From Constrictibacter sp. MBR-5 (GTDB taxonomy: Bacteria > Pseudomonadota > Alphaproteobacteria > JAJUGE01): DNA of 64,000 nucleotides. Location of the stretch: the NCBI RefSeq assembly GCF_040549485.1, contig NZ_JBEPTK010000005.1:62001-126000 (forward strand), read 5' to 3'. This document shows positions 59,594 to 64,000 of the stretch, in pieces (position 1 is the first letter of the stretch; each line of letters starts with the position of its first letter). The notes under the pieces are model-generated. The model saw nothing but the letters and a program-made list of their open reading frames with translations, searched no databases and was not told the origin of the DNA. The translations under genes and the position numbers were made by a program.

Positions 59594-60772
59594 ATGAGTC
59601 TTCTCACACGCGGTTCGGTCATCGCGGTGTCGCTGTTGGTCGGCGGCTGCGTCACGTCGATGTTGGGCGGCGGGTCCGACGCCGCCGATGCCAAGCAGGG
59701 ACCGTCGCCGGCGCAGACCGCCTCGGCGCCGGCCACGCCTGCTGCCGCACCCGCCACCGACCAGACCTGGGCCGGGCGGGACCTTCCGGACTATCGGACG
59801 AGCAGTTCGCGCACGGCGGCGCTGTCGGCCGAAGCGATGGCCGCCACGCCGGCGCCGCAGCCGCAGCTCTCGCTCACCGGGAGCCAGACCGAGACGCCGC
59901 CGGCGCGACCCGTGCCACCGACCCAGGATGTCGCTGCCGCTACGCCGCCGCCCGCCCAGCCGGCGCCGCAGCGAGCCGTCGCCGCGCCGCCCGCCGCGCC
60001 GCCGCAGCCGGCCGCACCGCAGCGGCCCTCGGGCCAGCAGCTGGCGCAGGCACAGCCGCAGCGCAACAGCGCCCCCCAGGGCCAGCAGCGCCCTGCCGGC
60101 GAGGCCGGTCCGAGCGAGGAGCAGTTGCAACGTGCGGTCCAGGCCTACGCCGGCGTATCCGGCGGGTACTACCTCAACGAGAAGTGCAGCGTCCTAAATG
60201 CGGCGCAGAAGCGCGAGTACGAATGGCATCTGTCGGTGCTGACCGCCGCGCTGTCGCGTCAGGTGCGTCCGGACGTTCTGGAAAAGGCGCGCAGCGTCAC
60301 GCGCCAGAACGTCGGCGAGCAGTTCAAGGACTGCGGCGACAAGAGCAAGCAACTCGTCGGCGAGGCCTTCACCGCCGCTCAGCGTATGAACCAGTCGGTC
60401 ACCGGCGCCACCTACAAGGGCAAGGAGAGCGACCTCCAGCTGTCGCTCAACAAGTTCGGCGCGGTCACGATGGCGCTGACCGTCGAGCAGCGCTGCGATC
60501 GCATCCCCGAGCCGACGCGCGGTCGCGTCTATTCCGCCCTGGACGAGGTGGGGGCGAGCCTGTCGAAGCAGGGTGCGGCGGATCAGGTCAAGCAGATCCG
60601 GAGCCGCGTCACCGAACAGGTCGAGGGTGCCTTCAAGAGCGGTAAGCTGACCAAGGAACAGGCATGCGACGCCCGTTCGACACAGCAGCTGCAGCCGGTG
60701 CTGAGCGAACTCAAGCGCATGCAGTGCGAGATCGCCGGGTCCAAGGAGGCCTGCGCCGACCTCAAGTCGTGA
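59594..60772 (+). CDS. Pro/Gln-rich lipoprotein of unknown function
   Basis: 392 residues. The signal peptide ends in lipobox LLVGGC. Residues about 35-175 are low-complexity Pro/Ala/Gln (e.g. PQPAAPQRPSGQQLAQAQPQ), probably a flexible spacer through the periplasm. The C-terminal 215 residues are helical with six or so cysteines (YYLNEKCSVLNAAQKREYEWHL, FKDCGDKSKQLVGEAF, VEQRCDRIPEPTRGR, KEQACDARSTQQL, MQCEIAGSKEACADL), which could form disulphides. No family is recognised. Confidence 0.78.
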   Translation: MSLLTRGSVIAVSLLVGGCVTSMLGGGSDAADAKQGPSPAQTASAPATPAAAPATDQTWAGRDLPDYRTSSSRTAALSAEAMAATPAPQPQLSLTGSQTETPPARPVPPTQDVAAATPPPAQPAPQRAVAAPPAAPPQPAAPQRPSGQQLAQAQPQRNSAPQGQQRPAGEAGPSEEQLQRAVQAYAGVSGGYYLNEKCSVLNAAQKREYEWHLSVLTAALSRQVRPDVLEKARSVTRQNVGEQFKDCGDKSKQLVGEAFTAAQRMNQSVTGATYKGKESDLQLSLNKFGAVTMALTVEQRCDRIPEPTRGRVYSALDEVGASLSKQGAADQVKQIRSRVTEQVEGAFKSGKLTKEQACDARSTQQLQPVLSELKRMQCEIAGSKEACADLKS

Positions 60773-60915
60773 TCCGCAACGCGCCGGTACCGGCGACTCT
60801 GGACCGGAGCTTGCATTCGACCGGATGAGACGACCGCCCCGCGGGCAGACCGGCCGCGGGGCGGTGCACATCCTGAGACATCGTACGGGCGCCCATGCGC
60901 CGCGGGAGGAAATTC

Positions 60916-61872
60916 ATGTCCGCAAGCGCACTCGAACTGCATCCTTCGCCGAAGACCTGCCACTGGGGCGTCTTCGACGCCAAGCTCCCGCCCGTCATGG
61001 AGATATCGTCCGGCGACCGGGTGACGATCCACACGATCAGCGGCGGCCCCGACGTCACGCCCGGCCCCGACAGCGGCTACACCATTCCCCCCGAACTGAC
61101 CGCCGTGCAGCGCGAGGTGCCGCGCCCGACCGTCGGCGGCGGCCATATCCTGACCGGCCCCATCGCCGTCCGTGGTGCCAAGCCGGGCGACGTGCTCGAG
61201 GTGCGCATCCTCGACGTCAAGCCGCGCATGGACTGGGGCTACAACATCATCCGGCCGCTCTCCGGCGCGCTGCCCTACGACTTCACCGAGACGACGCTGA
61301 TCCACATCGGCATCGACATCGAGCGCAACGTCGCCACCATGCCCTGGGGCAAGGAACTGCCGCTGAAGCCGTTCTTCGGCGTGATGGGGGTGGCGCCGCC
61401 GCCGGCCTGGGGGACGATCTCGACCATCCAGCCGCGTGCCCACGGCGGCAACCTCGACAACAAGGAACTCGTCGCTGGCGCTACCCTGTTCCTGCCGGTC
61501 TGGGCCGAGGGCGCCCTGTTCTCGGTCGGCGACGGGCACGGCTGCCAGGGCGACGGCGAGGTCTGTGTCAGCGCCATCGAAACCGGCCTGACCGGCACCT
61601 TCGAATTCGTGCTGCACAAGGACCGGTCGCTGACCCTGCCGCGCGCCGAGACGCCCGAGGCCTACATCACCATGGCCTTCGACGTCGACCTGGACGAGGC
61701 GGCCCGCACCGCGCTGCGCCGCATGCTCGACCTGATCCAGGAGCGCACGAACCTGTCGCGCGAGCAGGCCTACACCCTCTGCAGTCTCGCCGCCGACCTG
61801 CGCATCACCCAGTTCGTGAACCAGCAGAACGGCGTCCACTGCGTTCTCAAGAAGGACATGCTGCACGGCTGA
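60916..61872 (+). CDS. Acetamidase/formamidase-family protein
   Basis: 318 residues. The FmdA/AmdA fold is suggested by GDRVTIHTISGGPDV, GGHILTGPIAVRGAKPGDVLEVRILDVKPRMDWGYN, FFGVMGVAPP, RAHGGNLDNKELVAGATLFLPVWAEGALFSVGDGHGCQGDGEV, with the conserved His and Asp residues of the zinc-amidase family. It would hydrolyse a short amide. ATG 60916 has a strong GGAGGAAA six bases upstream; a start 21 bases earlier lacks one. It precedes the 2-hydroxyacid dehydrogenase by 56 bases. Confidence 0.9.
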   Translation: MSASALELHPSPKTCHWGVFDAKLPPVMEISSGDRVTIHTISGGPDVTPGPDSGYTIPPELTAVQREVPRPTVGGGHILTGPIAVRGAKPGDVLEVRILDVKPRMDWGYNIIRPLSGALPYDFTETTLIHIGIDIERNVATMPWGKELPLKPFFGVMGVAPPPAWGTISTIQPRAHGGNLDNKELVAGATLFLPVWAEGALFSVGDGHGCQGDGEVCVSAIETGLTGTFEFVLHKDRSLTLPRAETPEAYITMAFDVDLDEAARTALRRMLDLIQERTNLSREQAYTLCSLAADLRITQFVNQQNGVHCVLKKDMLHG

Positions 61873-61928
61873 GCCCGGCGGCGCTCCTTCGCTTTACTTC
61901 CCTTTCCGCAGCCGGCCGGATTTTCCGC

Positions 61929-62909
61929 ATGGCAGATACTCTCGTCGTGACCTTCGACGTTGACCAGCGCGGTCGCACCGCCATCGAGGACGCCCTGGGC
62001 GGTGCGGGCACCGCCATATGGCTGACCGACCTGGAGGGGAGCGCCCGCAAGGCGGCGCTCGCCGATGCCGCCGTCCTCCTGTCGCGCAACACGACCGATC
62101 TGAAGGGCGACGAGCGCGGCCTGCCGCGCAGGGCTCGTCTCATCCAGTTCATGTCGGCGGGGATCGACTTCATCCGGCTCGACGGGCTGCCCGAGACCCT
62201 GCCGGTCGCCTGCAATGCCGGGGCCTATGCCGAGCCGATGGCCGAGCACGGCCTCGCCATGGCCTTCGCCGCGGCCAAGCGGCTGGTGCACGAGCATGCC
62301 GAGCTGAAGGAGGGCCGGTTCAACCAGTTCAATTCGGTTCGGATGCTCGCCGGCGGCGTCTGCGGGATCCTCGGATTCGGCGGCATCGGCGTGGCGACGG
62401 CGAAACTGATGCGCGCCGTCGGCATGAAGGTGCACGCGATCAACCGCCGCGGCGGCGGTCACGAACATGTCGACTGGATGGGCACGCCGGACCGGACGGA
62501 CGAACTGCTGGCCGCGTCGGACGTGCTGGTGCTCAGCCTGCCGCTGACGCCCGCGACGCGCGACATGATCGATGCGCGCGCCCTCGGCCTGATGAAGCCG
62601 GACGCGATCCTCGTGAACCTCGCGCGCGGCGAGATCGTCGACGAGGCGGCGCTCTACGACCATCTCGTCGCGAACCCGAAATTCGTCGCCTGCATCGACG
62701 CGTGGTGGATCGAGCCGATCCGGCACGGACGGTTCGAGATGGCGAAGCCGCTGCTCGACCTGCCGAACGTCATCGGCTCGCCGCACAATTCCGCCTCCGT
62801 GCGGGGCTGGCGCGACGTGTCCCTGCGCCGCGCCACGGCGAACTGCCGGCGGGTGCTCGAGGGCGGCGAGCCGTGGCACCTGGTGCAGGAGGCCGACCGC
62901 GCCGCCTGA
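61929..62909 (+). CDS. NAD-dependent D-2-hydroxyacid dehydrogenase family protein
   Basis: 326 residues. The Rossmann motif GVCGILGFGGIGVATAKLMRAVGMKVHAINRR, then DVLVLSLPLTPATRDMIDARALGLMKPDAILVNLARGEIVDEAAL, and NVIGSPHNSASVRGW correspond to the NAD-binding and catalytic regions (Arg in ARGE, Glu, His in SPHN). The substrate is probably a 2-hydroxy acid or a phospho-analogue; it cannot be set from sequence. Convergent with the OPT transporter gene. Confidence 0.9.
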   Translation: MADTLVVTFDVDQRGRTAIEDALGGAGTAIWLTDLEGSARKAALADAAVLLSRNTTDLKGDERGLPRRARLIQFMSAGIDFIRLDGLPETLPVACNAGAYAEPMAEHGLAMAFAAAKRLVHEHAELKEGRFNQFNSVRMLAGGVCGILGFGGIGVATAKLMRAVGMKVHAINRRGGGHEHVDWMGTPDRTDELLAASDVLVLSLPLTPATRDMIDARALGLMKPDAILVNLARGEIVDEAALYDHLVANPKFVACIDAWWIEPIRHGRFEMAKPLLDLPNVIGSPHNSASVRGWRDVSLRRATANCRRVLEGGEPWHLVQEADRAA

Positions 62910-62957
62910 CCGGCGTCAGCCGGCGATCTGTTCCGACCGGCGTCAGCCGGCGATCTG
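62908..62957. repeat. Short tandem direct repeat at the OPT gene end
   Basis: Two perfect 23-base units (62908-62930 and 62935-62957; each begins GACCGGCGTCAGCC) are separated by TTCC. The second unit contains the stop of the OPT gene; the first lies just beyond it and overlaps the 2-hydroxyacid dehydrogenase stop. It looks like a slipped-strand duplication of the OPT 3' end. Confidence 0.9.
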
Positions 62958-64000
62958 CATCCCCGCCATGACCACCCCGGCGATGCTCTCGCCGGCGACC
63001 AGTCCGGCGGCCAGGACGGTGGTGTAGCGGTCGGCCCAGTCCGGCGCCGCCCGCCGCAGCAGCGCCGCGGCGACGGCACCCAGGAAGAACGAGAGTGCAT
63101 TCCAGGCCGGGATGACGAAGGCGAGGCCGACCGCGGCGCCGCTCGGTACCATGCGTGCCAGCCGCGCCGGCAGGAAGCTCTCGGCGAGCGCCAGCAGCAG
63201 GCCGGCCACGCCGGCCACGGCCATCGCCGGCATCGCGGCCGGCGGCAGCGCACCCGGTCCCTGCGCCATCACCTCGGCGACCGCCTTCCAGGTCGCCACC
63301 GCCGGCGCCGGCCATTCCGCGGTCAGCAGCATGCCGGCCGGGTCCGGGATCAGCACCAGATAGACGAGGCTCCCGACGAGGCTGCCCGTCAGCACGCCGA
63401 ACACCTGTGCCACCGCCTGGAAGGCGGGCGAGGCACCGACGATCATGCCCGTTCGCAGGTCCTGCAGCAGGTCCGCCGCCTGTCCCGCCGCCCCGCCGGT
63501 GACGTTGGCGGCCATCAGGTTGGCGGTGGCGTCGCCGGGCGTGATGGCGCCGAAGCTCAGCTGCGTGACCTTGCCGACCGCGCCGATCGGCGCGATGCCA
63601 GTCTCGCCGGCGACCCGCGCCGCCACGGCGGCGAGCACGAAGCTCAGCACGACGGCGAGCGCCGCCTGCCACGCGCCGATGCCGAAGATCATCACCTGCG
63701 CGGTCGCCGCCAGCAGCAGGCAGACGCCGAAGGCGGCGACGAAGACGGGCAGCGGCAGTGTCGGCGGGAGCGAGGCGGTGGCCGCCCTGCCCCGCCGGCG
63801 CCGGCGGGCGATGCGGACCAGCGTGATCGCGAGCGAGGTCAGCGTCGCGACGACCATCAGGGTCACCCCCGGCCACAGCAGCCATTCGACCAGGGCGCCG
63901 AACCAGGGGGCGGCGGCATCCGCCGGCCCCGCTTCGGCCCAGCCCTGCGCGACGGCGAGCGGCCCGAGCAGCGCCCAGGCCAGCACCGCCCCGATCAGCA
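62943..64000 (-). CDS. OPT-family oligopeptide transporter (5' end beyond window)
   Basis: About 352 C-terminal residues are inside the window; the reading frame stays open to base 64000, so the gene is partial. At least eight hydrophobic segments are visible (VTLMVVATLTSLAITLV, FVAAFGVCLLLAATAQVMIFGIGAWQAALAVVLSFVLAAVAARVAG). GETGIAPIGAVGKVTQLSFG and the Asp/Pro-rich loop VYLVLIPDPAGM are typical of OPT proteins that carry peptides or metal chelates. It ends VVMAGMQIAG, and the stop lies in a small tandem repeat. Confidence 0.88.
   Translation of the reverse strand, partial: LIGAVLAWALLGPLAVAQGWAEAGPADAAAPWFGALVEWLLWPGVTLMVVATLTSLAITLVRIARRRRRGRAATASLPPTLPLPVFVAAFGVCLLLAATAQVMIFGIGAWQAALAVVLSFVLAAVAARVAGETGIAPIGAVGKVTQLSFGAITPGDATANLMAANVTGGAAGQAADLLQDLRTGMIVGASPAFQAVAQVFGVLTGSLVGSLVYLVLIPDPAGMLLTAEWPAPAVATWKAVAEVMAQGPGALPPAAMPAMAVAGVAGLLLALAESFLPARLARMVPSGAAVGLAFVIPAWNALSFFLGAVAAALLRRAAPDWADRYTTVLAAGLVAGESIAGVVMAGMQIAG

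Overview
The window is chromosomal DNA from a GC-rich Gram-negative bacterium, most likely an alphaproteobacterium (probably Rhodospirillales-like). This is inferred from a direct-repeat SOS operator of the GTTC-N7-GTTC type ahead of dnaE2, a LOV-HWE-type light-sensing histidine kinase, the alphaproteobacterial style of GatCAB, RuvX and GluRS, and two BIME-like palindromic repeats. Genes are dense: no gene-free stretch exceeds 300 bases. I see no rRNA, tRNA, CRISPR array or intact insertion sequence.

Layout: 0.1-5.3 kb holds SOS-controlled dnaE2, with a palindromic repeat inserted in frame, then a LOV histidine kinase and its response regulator. 5.3-9.3 kb holds gatB, gatA, gatC and ruvX, with a second palindromic element between gatA and gatB. 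9.3-21.0 kb holds an alpha/beta hydrolase, an EamA exporter, pyrB with a catalytically degenerate dihydroorotase (PyrC'-type), plsY, dprA, topA and rnr. 21.0-28.2 kb is the accessory part: a lipoprotein gene, an rsmB-like rRNA methyltransferase, a small cluster resembling a lasso-peptide system, a chimeric pseudogene made of the 5' end of the rsmB-like gene joined to the 3' end of an Smr-domain gene, a chemoreceptor, and the intact Smr gene. 28.2-34.6 kb holds a LutABC-type lactate-utilisation operon with an extra membrane protein, an Lrp/AsnC regulator, and a divergent homodimeric-type 2-oxoacid dehydrogenase E1. 35.0-38.9 kb is a serS-surE-pcm-nlpD operon. 38.9-43.8 kb is an HlyD/RbbA/YhhJ ABC exporter. 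44.0-48.5 kb holds nadE, gltX and cysS, ended by a clear terminator. 48.6-52.1 kb holds hbd, etfA, etfB, a cobalamin adenosyltransferase and a HIG1-like small membrane protein. 52.1-56.8 kb is a macA-macB-outer-membrane-factor efflux operon. 56.8-64.0 kb holds an NTF2-like protein, a long acyl-CoA dehydrogenase (probably methylsuccinyl-CoA dehydrogenase), a thioesterase, a Pro/Gln-rich lipoprotein, an acetamidase/formamidase, a 2-hydroxyacid dehydrogenase, and an OPT transporter cut by the window end.

The most interesting part is 22.9-25.8 kb, on the minus strand. An HPr-kinase-like protein, a PqqD-like leader-binding protein and a family-2 glycosyltransferase precede a 54-residue peptide. 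That peptide has its own near-consensus promoter and ribosome-binding site. It ends in AGPSGFTPDGTGFYS, which resembles the phosphorylated lasso peptide paeninodin, including the C-terminal Ser that the kinase would modify. The lasso protease and cyclase genes are not in the window. The cluster is bounded on one side by the intact rsmB-like gene and on the other by the chimera, which carries the matching 231 bp (about 96% identical) of that gene. This suggests a tandem duplication or rearrangement that now carries accessory cargo.

Metabolically, etfAB, hbd, the cobalamin adenosyltransferase and the long acyl-CoA dehydrogenase would fit an ethylmalonyl-CoA-type C2 assimilation or poly-hydroxybutyrate metabolism. 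This is inferred, because the diagnostic carboxylase and mutases are not in the window.
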